Below are positions 8,594-16,979 of a stretch of 29,161 nucleotides of DNA, in pieces. Source of the stretch: an uncultured Planctomycetales bacterium (GTDB lineage Bacteria; Planctomycetota; Planctomycetia; Pirellulales; S012-138); NCBI GenBank assembly GCA_937982665.1, contig CALJLD010000268.1:1-29161 (forward strand), given 5' to 3'. The translations under genes were made by a program, and so were the position numbers. The first letter of the stretch is position 1, and each line of letters begins with the position of its first letter. Under the pieces are notes generated by a model. It was not told where the DNA came from. It did not search any database and saw only the letters and a program-made list of their open reading frames with translations.

Positions 8594-9658
8594 ATGTCGG
8601 AAGTTCGCCTGCCAATTCTCGTCACCGGTATCGCCGGCGTTGCTGGATACAACGCGTTCGCATACTTCCGTGCAAAGTACCCTGGGCAGGTGGTGGGCAC
8701 GCGGCGAAACGATCTATGGAGATTGGCGGACAAAGGAATTGAACCCTGCGACGCGGAAGATCGAGACACGCTCGCCCGGTTGTTTGACGAATACGGTTTC
8801 CGTACTGTCATCAACACCGTTGGAAACTGCCGCCTTAAGCATTGCGAGCTGGACCCGGCACTTGCGGAACGAATCAATGTTCGCGCTGTGGAGAATTTGC
8901 TGCATGTCATGCACGGACGCGATGTCCGGCTGGTTCACTTGTCGATCGATCTCGTCTTCTCCGGCGAGACCGGCCATGCAGGCGAGCATGGCTACGCGGA
9001 GAATGCGGCAACGGACCCCATCACGGTGTACGGGAAAACGATGGTTGCGGGGGAAGACCTCGTGCAACAAGCCGCGCCTCAGGCGGCCACCTTGCGGATC
9101 TCGTTGCCAATGGGCGAGAGCTTCAACGGTCACGCGGGCGCGATTGACTGGATTCAATCTCGGTTTGCAGCAGGCAAGCCGGCCACGCTTTATTATGACG
9201 AAGTTCGCACGCCAACTTACGCGGACTGCTTGAACATCGCGATCGAACAAGTCGCCGTCAGCGATCTGGCCGGGATCTATCATGCCGGGGGACCGCGCTC
9301 GCTTTCGCTGTACCAGATCGCGCAAATCGTTAATCGCGTCGGCGGTTACGATCCCGCTCTGCTGATTGGCATTCCCCGGATTGAGGCCGGGCCCATGCCA
9401 CCTCGCGCTGGCGATGTGCGGATGGACTCGACAGCGCTGGCCGCAGCTCTCGATCAATCTCCTTTCGATCCCTGGCCATTGGATGACAACTTTGTGCCTA
9501 CAGATGAAGATTGGCACAAGCATCGGCCCGCTGGCGAGCATGGATCGCCGCGCCTCTTGCGGGACATACTGTATCGCAACCCGCGACGTCGCGCGCAGGA
9601 CTGCTGGCCAAAGCCGTATGAGTTACCTGCGCGAGGAAGACTGGCCGGCGCTCGTTGA
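8594..9658 (+). CDS. RmlD-like NAD(P)-binding sugar-nucleotide reductase family protein, catalytic residues altered
   Basis: Extended short-chain dehydrogenase of the dTDP-4-dehydrorhamnose reductase type, 354 residues (family about 290-300). The cofactor-binding TGIAGVAGYNAF (11-22) is intact, as is TPTYADCLNIAIE, typical of the substrate-side region (RTPTYxxDLA). The catalytic triad is not conserved. The family's STDYVFDG reads SIDLVFSG (Thr to Ile), and YGKTK reads YGKTM (Y146 kept, Lys replaced by Met150). It may act as a binding or regulatory protein, as the related MAT2B does for methionine adenosyltransferase, or use other chemistry. The last ~50 residues are rich in Arg, Pro and His and differ from RmlD. 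The ATG at 8594 lies 34 bases after the preceding gene. The frame extends upstream into that gene, but the Rossmann strand starts right after this ATG. Confidence 0.8.
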   Translation: MSEVRLPILVTGIAGVAGYNAFAYFRAKYPGQVVGTRRNDLWRLADKGIEPCDAEDRDTLARLFDEYGFRTVINTVGNCRLKHCELDPALAERINVRAVENLLHVMHGRDVRLVHLSIDLVFSGETGHAGEHGYAENAATDPITVYGKTMVAGEDLVQQAAPQAATLRISLPMGESFNGHAGAIDWIQSRFAAGKPATLYYDEVRTPTYADCLNIAIEQVAVSDLAGIYHAGGPRSLSLYQIAQIVNRVGGYDPALLIGIPRIEAGPMPPRAGDVRMDSTALAAALDQSPFDPWPLDDNFVPTDEDWHKHRPAGEHGSPRLLRDILYRNPRRRAQDCWPKPYELPARGRLAGAR

Positions 9659-9760
9659 AGAATGCAGCCACGATTCTCGCGCGATTTGTTTGCAAGTAGA
9701 CCGCGCTTTCGTCAGGCTAACGGTCACGGTGCGTAATTCGCCGCTAATTAGTAAAGCGCA

Positions 9761-10213
9761 ATGGCCGAACCCTCCCCTCCCCCGTTATCGGATAGTCCGT
9801 CATCTTCGGGTGGCGCCGGCCAATTCAGCTTACGCAGCGCGTTGGTGATGACCGGGATTGCGGCCGTGGCGTTTGCAATCTTGTTTGCGTTGCCGCCCAT
9901 GATCGCGGGGATCAGCCTACTATGTTCAATCCTACTGGTGCCAACAGCAATCTTGGTGACGATTGTTTACGGGAAGGGGTACGCCCGAGCGTTCGCGATC
10001 GGGGCCAGCATCCCTGCGTTTCTGTTAGCGTTCTGGTTTACACTGTTGATTGTCCAGGATATTAGCATTTCCTTCGACGACCTCGATTTCACCGAAGGAG
10101 AAACCGGTCGATGGCTGCGAATTCTCATCGGCGGAAGTTGGGCCTGCGATCTTGTCTGCGGATGCATCGGCATGATTGGGCGGCTGGCCTCTCAGCGAAG
10201 TGACATTCACTAA
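9761..10213 (+). CDS. Small multi-pass membrane protein, unknown function
   Basis: I do not recognise a family. The 150-residue product has a Pro/Ser-rich N-terminus, then QFSLRSALVMTGIAAVAFAI, a pattern (F-S-L-R-S before a helix) that I associate with small planctomycete membrane proteins. About four hydrophobic segments are visible: roughly residues 28-48, 50-70, 76-96 and 120-140. An acidic loop (SFDDLDFTEGETG) lies between the third and fourth. No signal-peptide cleavage site or enzymatic motif is seen. It starts at ATG 9761, 102 bases after the dehydrogenase-like gene, with no clear ribosome binding site. Confidence 0.7.
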   Translation: MAEPSPPPLSDSPSSSGGAGQFSLRSALVMTGIAAVAFAILFALPPMIAGISLLCSILLVPTAILVTIVYGKGYARAFAIGASIPAFLLAFWFTLLIVQDISISFDDLDFTEGETGRWLRILIGGSWACDLVCGCIGMIGRLASQRSDIH

Positions 10214-10429
10214 CAATGGACTGTCATTGGGACGCGGAGAGCTCGCAGTGACCGAGCGAAGGCAGTTTGCCATCACGAGGAAGACAATCCGGCCGGTCGA
10301 GTAAGCGCACTTCTTGCAACATGACGTTCCTTCGGTCAGGCTGACAAGATCGATCCTAATTCGTCTTTCCGATTCCAGGCCACGAACATGCCCCGTTCCC
10401 TTCAGGCCTGACGAGCGAAGTTCTTTACC

Positions 10430-10792
10430 ATGGCCAATTGCGAAGAAGGATATCTCTGCGAAGTTTGCGGCGGCGATGTGGAGAACATCACCGAGAGTGA
10501 TCTCTATTTGCGCTACGTGATCGGCTTGCTCGATCCGGAGGAACTTCACGTTTCTCGGGAGCGGCACATCCGCTGCAACCCGTCACTGGCCCAATTCATT
10601 GTCAATGATGAGTTTCAGCCGCCGGTGATTGTGGAAGGGCCGTTCGACAAGCGGACGCTGGATCGCGACTATGTGCGTCAGCGCGAGAAGCTGGTCACCC
10701 GTGGCTGGCTGCGGTTGCGAGAAGTGCAAGCGGCCGATCTTCCGATCATCGAGTACCCTTTGGCGGAAGTTAGATCCCGTGCGCACGGTTGA
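10430..10792 (+). CDS. Small cysteine-containing hypothetical protein
   Basis: 120 residues with no family I recognise. The N-terminus carries C4, C10 and C13 (CEEGYLCEVCGGDV), and C49 and H46 occur in HIRCNPSLAQFIV, so a single zinc site (C-x2-C plus further Cys/His) is plausible. The remainder is charged, with no membrane segment and no signal peptide, suggesting a cytosolic protein. Codon use and a clean ATG support a real gene, but no Shine-Dalgarno is evident. The 216 bases before it and about 197 bases after it hold no gene I can support. Confidence 0.6.
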   Translation: MANCEEGYLCEVCGGDVENITESDLYLRYVIGLLDPEELHVSRERHIRCNPSLAQFIVNDEFQPPVIVEGPFDKRTLDRDYVRQREKLVTRGWLRLREVQAADLPIIEYPLAEVRSRAHG

Positions 10793-10989
10793 GGCGACGT
10801 TTGCGCGCTCTTTCGCACACAATGATCTCTACTGCATCTTTGCTATCGACAAACCGCGTTACGTCCTGCGGACGGGAACACGGCGCGCCGCTATACTTAA
10901 CTTGCGGACTCCGACGGTTCGTTCGTCAAGCTTGAACGTGCACATTGGCGCCGTGGAAATCATCATTTTTCAGGCGTGCGGAAACAGAC

Positions 10990-12198
10990 ATGCTGACAGA
11001 AACATCCCAAATGATTGATCCCGTGCTGTACAAACAGCTTGTTGCCGTTCGCCGGGATTTGCACCAGCATCCGGAACTTTCTTGGAAAGAGGAGCGAACC
11101 GCCCAGCTGATCTGCCAATTCCTCGATCGGTTGGGCATTGCCTACCGCAAGGGAATTCATGGCACTGGGATCATCGCGGAGATTCCCGGCGGGCCCGCTG
11201 AGAGATTCGTCGTGCTGCGCGCCGACATGGATGCCTTGCCGATCTTCGAAGAGACCGGGCTGCCGTTTGCCTCGCAAAACCGCGGAGTCATGCACGCTTG
11301 CGGACATGACGGTCATACGAGCATGATGCTGGGCGCAGCAACCCTGCTGTCCCAAACTGACTCCTTGCCGATGTCCGTACGGATGATCTTCCAGCCAGCG
11401 GAAGAAACTGGAGAAGGTGCAAAGGCAATGATTGCCGCCGGAGCTTTGGAAGACGCCGCGGTTATCTTCGGCGGGCATGTTGATCGCCATTTCTCGGTGG
11501 GATCTATTGCCATTACGGATGGCGCAGTTAACGCTTCAAGTGATCGATTTGTTATCGAGATCACCGGAAAGGGGGGGCACGCCGCGCGGCCACACGAGAC
11601 GGTTGATGCAGTCGTTGTCGGATCGTTGATGGTGATGGCGCTGCAGACGATTGTCTCTCGCGAGGTCAATCCAGCATACCCTTCGGTTGTGACGGTGGGA
11701 CGCTTCGACGCGGGGACGGCATCCAACGTCATCGCCGGTGCCGCCAAATTGGAAGGCTCCATTCGCTCGCAAGATCAGTCTGTTCGCGAGTCACTGCATC
11801 GAGCCATCGAGAGGATGGCCAAGTCAATTGGCCAGTTGCACGGCGCTGCGGTTGACGTGACAATTCAACTGGGGACGCCGCCTGTGATCAATCCTCCGGA
11901 GTTCACCGACATCGCGCGGCGGGCCGGGGCGAAAGCCGTCGGCCTGGACAACATCGTCAAAATGGAAGTCGCCAATATGGGAGGCGAGGACTTTGGCTAT
12001 TACCTCCAGGAAGTGCCGGGATGCTATGTGCGCTTTGGCACGGCAAGAGAAGGAGTCGAACAGTTTCCCGCCCATTCCAATCGGTTTGATTTTGATGAGC
12101 AGGCAATTGCCGTGGGCGCTGCCTACTACGCGCAAGTTGCAAAGCTGGCAGGCGAGGCGATCGTCGCAGACGATAACAATGGTCGGCCACTTGACTGA
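10990..12198 (+). CDS. M20D-family amidohydrolase (N-acyl amino acid hydrolase type)
   Basis: Di-metal hydrolase of the hippurate hydrolase/IAA-amino acid hydrolase/N-acetyldiaminopimelate deacetylase group. It removes an acyl group from an N-acyl amino acid or related amide, presumably in the cytosol. In 402 residues the family landmarks occur in order: HQHPELSWKEERTA, RADMDALPIFEETG, HACGHDGHT (metal ligands), FQPAEETGEGAKAM (catalytic Glu pair), GKGGHAARPHETVDA of the lid/dimerisation domain, MGGEDFGYYL, and HSNRFDFDE near the C-terminus. No signal peptide. The ATG at 10990 puts the conserved HPELS at the usual distance; a second Met is at 11011. The next gene, 74 bases downstream on the same strand, encodes a GNAT/cyclic-nucleotide-domain protein, and the two may be co-transcribed. 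The substrate cannot be told from sequence. Confidence 0.93.
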   Translation: MLTETSQMIDPVLYKQLVAVRRDLHQHPELSWKEERTAQLICQFLDRLGIAYRKGIHGTGIIAEIPGGPAERFVVLRADMDALPIFEETGLPFASQNRGVMHACGHDGHTSMMLGAATLLSQTDSLPMSVRMIFQPAEETGEGAKAMIAAGALEDAAVIFGGHVDRHFSVGSIAITDGAVNASSDRFVIEITGKGGHAARPHETVDAVVVGSLMVMALQTIVSREVNPAYPSVVTVGRFDAGTASNVIAGAAKLEGSIRSQDQSVRESLHRAIERMAKSIGQLHGAAVDVTIQLGTPPVINPPEFTDIARRAGAKAVGLDNIVKMEVANMGGEDFGYYLQEVPGCYVRFGTAREGVEQFPAHSNRFDFDEQAIAVGAAYYAQVAKLAGEAIVADDNNGRPLD

Positions 12199-12272
12199 CG
12201 GTCCACAAAACACAGCCGGCCCTCAGGCGTGTCCTCGCTACGGACACCTTGCCTAACGACAAAAGGACCAGC

Positions 12273-13871
12273 ATGATCACAGTCCGCGAAGCCACGATTT
12301 CCGATGTCGAGGGCATCAGCGCTGTCTTTCAAGCGGTCTACAGCGACCAATACATCCATCCCCAATACTATGATACCGAGGCACTGGCCCGACTGGTCTA
12401 TGGGGATGATTCGGTTCTGCTGGTTGCCATCGAAGACGAAACGGGCCGCGTTGCCGGAAGCGCGTCGGTGGTCTTCAGCGTTGGAGCCTATAACGACCTT
12501 GTGGGCGAATTTGGCCGACTTGTTGTCCATCCGGACTATCGCGGCCGCGGCATTGGCAACCAGTTGATGGAAGCCCGGCTGAAGTTTGTTTCGCCTCGTC
12601 TGCACGTTGGTCTTGTTGAGAATCGCGCCGCCCACACCTTCTCTCAGCAAATCTCGCGCAAGTTCGGCTTTGTGCCAGTTGGCTTTCTGCCCATGAAAAT
12701 GCTCATGTTCGGGCAACGGGAGTCGATTGCCGTTTTCATGAAACACTTCGGCGACGCACTGGAACTGCGCCGCAATCATCCAAGAATCATCCCGGAAGCC
12801 AGCCGATTGGCCGGGATCGCGATGGAAAACTGCGGGCTTCCGCAGGATGCCATCATTGACGAAACGTCCGTGGCGTATCCGTACGATGACGAATTCGAAC
12901 TCGATGAATTGCAGACAGAAGGCTATACATCGCTGCTGCGTATTCAGCGAGGCCGGTTGGAGAATCGCGAAGTCTTTGGTCCGGTCCGCCTGCATTATGG
13001 GCTGTTTCAACTGCAGGCCAGGCACTCGCACTACCTCATCGCACGGAGAAACGGCCAAACCGCCGGCGGCATCGGGTATATGCACGATACCGTGGACAAG
13101 GTCGTTCGAATCTTTGAATTGATCTCCGTGGGAGAGCAGCCGATTCGCTTCTTGCTCTCTTCACTGCTGCAAAGATGTCGCGAAGAACTTGACGTTGCAT
13201 ATATCGATCTGGATGTCAGCGCGTATTCCCCCAGGATGCAGAGAACTTTGCTGGAATTGGGCTTTTTGCCAACCAGCTATGTTCCGGCCAACGTGTTTCA
13301 CGAGGTTGAGCGCCTCGACGTGATCAAGATGACCAACATCCTTGTGCCGTTTGAATTGGGTGATGTCCACTTGTGTGAGGAAATGGAGCCGATCGCGGCG
13401 GCAGTCATGCGGAGTTTTGCCGGCAAGAAAGTTGCGCCGCGGATCGCCGAGGCTTCGCAGCGCACACGATTGTTCGCCGGTTTGACTGACGAACAACGGC
13501 AGCGGCTGCTGAGTATTTGCACGGCAAGGACTTTTCAGCCTGGTGAAGAACTCTACCGAGTGGGTGAGCGCGGCGACGCCATGCACCTGATCCTCTCCGG
13601 GCAGGTGGAACTTGTCGACGACGCCGCTTCAATCGGCTGTGTGACGGCTGGGCAATGCGTGGGGGAAACTGCGCTGCTTTCTGATGCGACGGCCCAACGG
13701 GTTCATTCGGTGACGGCGATTGCACGATCCCCAGTCGAGGTCGGCGTCTTCCCCACAGGCGATTTCCGCGAGTTAATTCGCCGTCGCCCGGACATTGGTG
13801 TGGTGGTTTACCGCAACCTGGCGATCGATGTCAGCACAAAGTTGCGGCGGTCGGGAGGGCTGCCTGACTAA
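12273..13871 (+). CDS. GNAT acetyltransferase with second GNAT-like domain and C-terminal cyclic nucleotide-binding-like domain
   Basis: A 532-residue three-part protein. Residues 1-145 are a GNAT N-acetyltransferase with the acetyl-CoA loop VVHPDYRGRGIGNQLM (84-99). Residues about 215-360 look like a second, degenerate GNAT fold: YLIARRNGQTAGGIGY, then IDLDVSAYSPRMQRTLLELG followed by FLP, resembling the terminal GNAT strand and 'LGF' turn. Residues about 398-520 are a CRP/cNMP-type beta-barrel, with FAGLTDEQRQRLL, VGERGDAMHLILSGQVEL and the phosphate-cassette-like VGETALLSDATAQRV (463-477). The cassette keeps Glu and Arg, but the residue after Arg is Val rather than the usual Ser/Thr/Ala, so nucleotide binding is uncertain. 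Mycobacterial PatA is a cAMP-gated protein acetyltransferase with the opposite domain order. The ATG at 12273 has AAGGA five bases upstream. No DNA-binding domain is visible. Confidence 0.85.
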   Translation: MITVREATISDVEGISAVFQAVYSDQYIHPQYYDTEALARLVYGDDSVLLVAIEDETGRVAGSASVVFSVGAYNDLVGEFGRLVVHPDYRGRGIGNQLMEARLKFVSPRLHVGLVENRAAHTFSQQISRKFGFVPVGFLPMKMLMFGQRESIAVFMKHFGDALELRRNHPRIIPEASRLAGIAMENCGLPQDAIIDETSVAYPYDDEFELDELQTEGYTSLLRIQRGRLENREVFGPVRLHYGLFQLQARHSHYLIARRNGQTAGGIGYMHDTVDKVVRIFELISVGEQPIRFLLSSLLQRCREELDVAYIDLDVSAYSPRMQRTLLELGFLPTSYVPANVFHEVERLDVIKMTNILVPFELGDVHLCEEMEPIAAAVMRSFAGKKVAPRIAEASQRTRLFAGLTDEQRQRLLSICTARTFQPGEELYRVGERGDAMHLILSGQVELVDDAASIGCVTAGQCVGETALLSDATAQRVHSVTAIARSPVEVGVFPTGDFRELIRRRPDIGVVVYRNLAIDVSTKLRRSGGLPD

Positions 13872-13975
13872 TCGCCACAAATCCTACTTACTTTTTGCTT
13901 TTGGCTTAGAATACTGTTTCGTTTTCTTTCTGTGGGACAGTGCGCGCACACAGACAAGTCCAAGGAGCAATCGAC

Positions 13976-14485
13976 ATGCGAATTGGCCAGTCCATGATTC
14001 CGGAGTTTGATGCAGAGATGGCCAACACCCGCAAAGTGTTGGAGCGACTGCCGGATGACAAGCTCGATTGGAAGATCCACGAGAAGTCCAACACCATCGG
14101 TTGGGTCGCCAATCATCTGGCCGATATCCCTGGCTGGATGGACATGACCATCAACAAGGATTCGCTGGATGTCGATCCGCCAGGCGGCGAACCGTTTCGT
14201 TCGCCATCCTTGGGCACCGCCGCGGAGATTCTCGTACTGTTCGATGACAACGTCGCCAAAGCGCGGCCGATTCTGGAAAGTGTCGAAGATGCCACGCTGA
14301 TGGAAGACTGGAGCCTGCTCAAAGGCGGCGAAGAGATCATGACGCTGCCGAAGCTCGTCGTCGTCCGCACCTGGATCTTCAATCACTCCATCCACCACCG
14401 GGCGCACCTGTGCGTTTACTTCCGCGTGAATGATATTCCAGTGCCGGGGCTCTATGGGCCTTCCGCGGATGACGCAGGGATCTAG
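13976..14485 (+). CDS. DinB-like/YfiT-fold metal-dependent protein
   Basis: 169 residues with the four-helix-bundle pattern of the DinB/bacillithiol S-transferase-like superfamily. Conserved metal-binding histidines are seen: H47 in GWVANHLADIPGW, and H137/H140/H141 in FNHSIHHRAHLCVYFR, the typical C-terminal H-x3-H-R-x-Q/H-L signature. Members are thiol transferases, maleylpyruvate isomerase-like enzymes or stress proteins; the substrate here is unknown. The start is well supported: AAGGAG at 13962-13967, eight bases before ATG 13976. It follows the acetyltransferase gene by 104 bases, which include a T-rich stretch and a TAGAAT at 13907-13912 that could be a -10 box without a recognisable -35. 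Confidence 0.88.
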   Translation: MRIGQSMIPEFDAEMANTRKVLERLPDDKLDWKIHEKSNTIGWVANHLADIPGWMDMTINKDSLDVDPPGGEPFRSPSLGTAAEILVLFDDNVAKARPILESVEDATLMEDWSLLKGGEEIMTLPKLVVVRTWIFNHSIHHRAHLCVYFRVNDIPVPGLYGPSADDAGI

Positions 14486-14553
14486 TTAGCGCACTGATTT
14501 TTTCAGGGCTCTGGCGGCATGCAACTTGTCAGCATGGGACATGAGGGCAATCT

Positions 14554-15642
14554 ATGCACGGGCCGCTCATTCAGGAAGTGGAATTGGAATTCCAAAGCGG
14601 TATCTGCTCGCACAACGGCGAACCTTTCACCGGCATTGCCGTGTCTCAGTTTTCCGATGGCCAGCGGCGAACGGAGACTCCGTACGAAAACGGATGGCGC
14701 CAAGGCGAATGCAAGAGCTGGTACCCCAACGGACAGCTAAGGGAACTCTGGCACGCAAATGACAATGTCTGCCACGGGACGAGAACAGCCTGGTATCCCA
14801 CTGGAAACTTGAAAGTCCGTGGGTTGTATGAGTTCGGATCTGTAATCGAAGTTGAAACGTGGGATGAATCGGGGAGCGTGGCAACGACCTATCACAATGA
14901 TGCGAGAATCCGGGCAATGCGGGATTGGGCAGAACGAGGCAAGCACTGGATGGCAGCTAGACGCAAGCCTGAGTTTGACGTCAACATAGCCGAGGCCACG
15001 AGAATTCAAGCGAATCTGGCCAAAGCTGTGGAGCGATATGACGTTCTCGCACCCAGAATTCAACATGTGGCCGGAGTTGATGTGGCTTACGCCAAAGGAG
15101 ACGATGCTCGCGTCTATGCCGGCGTGGTTATCATCAACTGCGAGACAATGGAAACTATCGAGACAGCGACGGCCACAGGCGTCGCCACGTTTCCGTACAC
15201 ACCTGGTTTGTTCGCGTTCCGCGAGTTGCCGCCGCTATGGACCGCGCTTGAGAAAATCCACAACAAGCCGGAGTTGCTGATTTGCGATGGCCAGGGCATA
15301 GCGCATTTTCGGCGCTGCGGTCTTGCAAGCCACCTTGGAGTTCTGTTGGATGTTCCAACGATTGGTTGTGGCAAGACACGGCTGCTCGGCGAGTATGACG
15401 AACCCGGTCCCCAACGGGGAGCTTCTTCGCTGTTGACTGATGCTGGCGAAGTCATTGGCAGCGTGCTTCGCACACAAGACAGCGTGAAGCCGCTTTTCGT
15501 TTCGATTGGTCATCGTGTCAGTTTGCAAACGGCCGAGCAATGGATCTTGCGTCTTGCCAACCAATACAGGCAGCCGGAGCCAATCCGCCGCGCAAATGAA
15601 CTGGTGTGCAGACTTCGGACGGACGACACGGGTGCCAATTAG
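14554..15642 (+). CDS. MORN/YwqK-type repeat domain fused to endonuclease V
   Basis: The C-terminal two thirds (about 145-355) is a complete endonuclease V (Nfi), which nicks DNA (or RNA) one base 3' of deoxyinosine and other deaminated bases. Visible are HVAGVDVAYA (D176), PYTPGLFAFRELP (the wedge motif and E224), CDGQGIAHFRR (D245), SHLGVLLDVPTIGCGKTRL and FVSIGHRVSL. The acidic residues match D35, E89 and D110 of the E. coli enzyme. The first ~115 residues instead carry about three imperfect MORN-variant/YwqK repeats: GECKSWYPNGQLRELW, GTRTAWYPTGNLKVRGLYE and VETWDESGSVATTYHND. Free-standing EndoV is about 220 residues; this is 362. The frame is continuous with no internal stop. Some weakening of activity or a separate translation start inside cannot be excluded. 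ATG 14554 is the start, without a strong Shine-Dalgarno. Confidence 0.9.
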   Translation: MHGPLIQEVELEFQSGICSHNGEPFTGIAVSQFSDGQRRTETPYENGWRQGECKSWYPNGQLRELWHANDNVCHGTRTAWYPTGNLKVRGLYEFGSVIEVETWDESGSVATTYHNDARIRAMRDWAERGKHWMAARRKPEFDVNIAEATRIQANLAKAVERYDVLAPRIQHVAGVDVAYAKGDDARVYAGVVIINCETMETIETATATGVATFPYTPGLFAFRELPPLWTALEKIHNKPELLICDGQGIAHFRRCGLASHLGVLLDVPTIGCGKTRLLGEYDEPGPQRGASSLLTDAGEVIGSVLRTQDSVKPLFVSIGHRVSLQTAEQWILRLANQYRQPEPIRRANELVCRLRTDDTGAN

Positions 15643-15793
15643 CCAAAGAGACAGCCATTCAATCGCAACAAGCGCTTTAGACGTCATGATCGCTACTGCC
15701 GCGAGCAGCTTCCGTTCTGCCGGCAAGCTACGGTTTCTTCGCGGCAACCTGTTGCCAAAACCCAGTAGAAACAGGCAGTCAAAGGGCGAATCC

Positions 15794-16462
15794 ATGCAAG
15801 TCGTCAATCCCTACTACGCTCGCGAATCTGCAGTCGGTCGTGTGTTTGATGTTGGCACATGGCGGCATCGTGCGATTCTTGGTTGCGTTGTTTGCGTGGC
15901 CATGGCGGCCCTCTTTGCCGCGGCGACATTTTGCGCGGTGTTTCCGGAAACGCTGGGAGATCCCGCTTCGGAAGCGATCGTTGAACTTCAAGCGGAAATC
16001 GTCCAAGCCCATGTTGACTACCCGTGGTTCATGCTGGCGGGCGAGATTGTTGGCGGGCTGCTGGCTTGGATGTTCCTGATGATGGCCGTCAGTTCGCTGA
16101 TCGTGCGCAGCCAAGGGCCGTTCTACCTTCGCGTGGGGCCCGGTGGGATTTCCATGCGCTTGCCTGGCGGGATCAGCATGTGGAACCCTCGGCACAAGAT
16201 TTTGGAGCGTGATCTGGCCTGGTCCGAGATCGAGCATTGGGAGATTGTCCAGCACAAGCAGTTCGGCTCGCTCTCCGCGAACTCCGGAAATCTGGAAGCC
16301 GAACTCAATCTGCGATTGCCTGGCGGCGAACGCCATTCGATTTCGCTGTCCTGGTTCCGCGAACCGGCCCGTGTCGTTTGGAGCAAGATTCAGGACGCAA
16401 TGGAAATGACGCCGATGGACTTGCCGGCGGAAGCGCCTGAATACGAATCTGCCGCGTACTAA
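15794..16462 (+). CDS. Two-helix membrane protein, unknown function
   Basis: 222 residues, unrecognised family. A short cytosolic N-terminus is followed by a hydrophobic segment at about 27-49 (ILGCVVCVAMAALFAAATF), a roughly 30-residue loop with acidic residues, and a second hydrophobic segment at about 83-105 (GGLLAWMFLMMAVSSLIV). A cytosolic C-terminal domain of about 115 residues follows (FYLRVGPGGISMRLPGG..., then EIEHWEIVQHKQFG). The C-terminal part resembles PH-like or 'YcxB-like' membrane-anchored domains in strand pattern, but I would not assign it. The ATG at 15794 has an AAAGGGCG stretch about six bases upstream. The frame is open further upstream, but the Met preceding the helix is the natural start. 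Confidence 0.68.
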   Translation: MQVVNPYYARESAVGRVFDVGTWRHRAILGCVVCVAMAALFAAATFCAVFPETLGDPASEAIVELQAEIVQAHVDYPWFMLAGEIVGGLLAWMFLMMAVSSLIVRSQGPFYLRVGPGGISMRLPGGISMWNPRHKILERDLAWSEIEHWEIVQHKQFGSLSANSGNLEAELNLRLPGGERHSISLSWFREPARVVWSKIQDAMEMTPMDLPAEAPEYESAAY

Positions 16463-16979
16463 CTGCCGCCGGAAGCGCGTCAGCTTGCAATGATCACGGC
16501 CCGGATGACTTGCACCCAATTGCGGCAAGTGTTCGTTGTGGGAATATCGCCAACTTAGGCAGGACTCAGTCGAACTTGTTCCTTGGTGTCGTTCTCTTCG
16601 CGGCGTTTTCTTGCTGCGTTGCTCTCAGACGCTGTCGACGTCGCAACACGGTCCCAAATAGCGCCAGCTCGCGCGGTTTCCGCCCCGCAATTCGTTCCGA
16701 ACACAAATAGTCTTCGCTCGATAACTATCTCAGAAAACTTTGAAAAAAATCCCCAAATCAGCATTCTTGCCCTTGGGCGATGCGCACGTTTCGTGAGAAC
16801 GTGGCCCTGAAAGCAAAGGCTCCCAAAAGACATTGCTATGAGTCACGCGAGAGCCAAACGAAAAGTCACGCGAAAAACGCAGCGGGTGGTTGCTGTCAGC
16901 GCTGCCTGATGATTCAAACGACAACGCGAAGAGGTTAAGCCAAGACCGTTGCCGCTACATCGAGACCGACCACAAGAAA

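Noticed and set aside
9618..9848. Short + frame starting at ATG inside the end of the RmlD-like gene
   Set aside because: It overlaps both that gene and the start of the membrane-protein gene, changes to Pro/Arg-rich composition where it overlaps the latter, and has no ribosome binding site.
13907..13912. TAGAAT resembling a -10 box before the DinB-like gene
   Set aside because: No -35-like hexamer at 16-18 bases; a single hexamer in an AT-rich gap is not enough for a promoter call.
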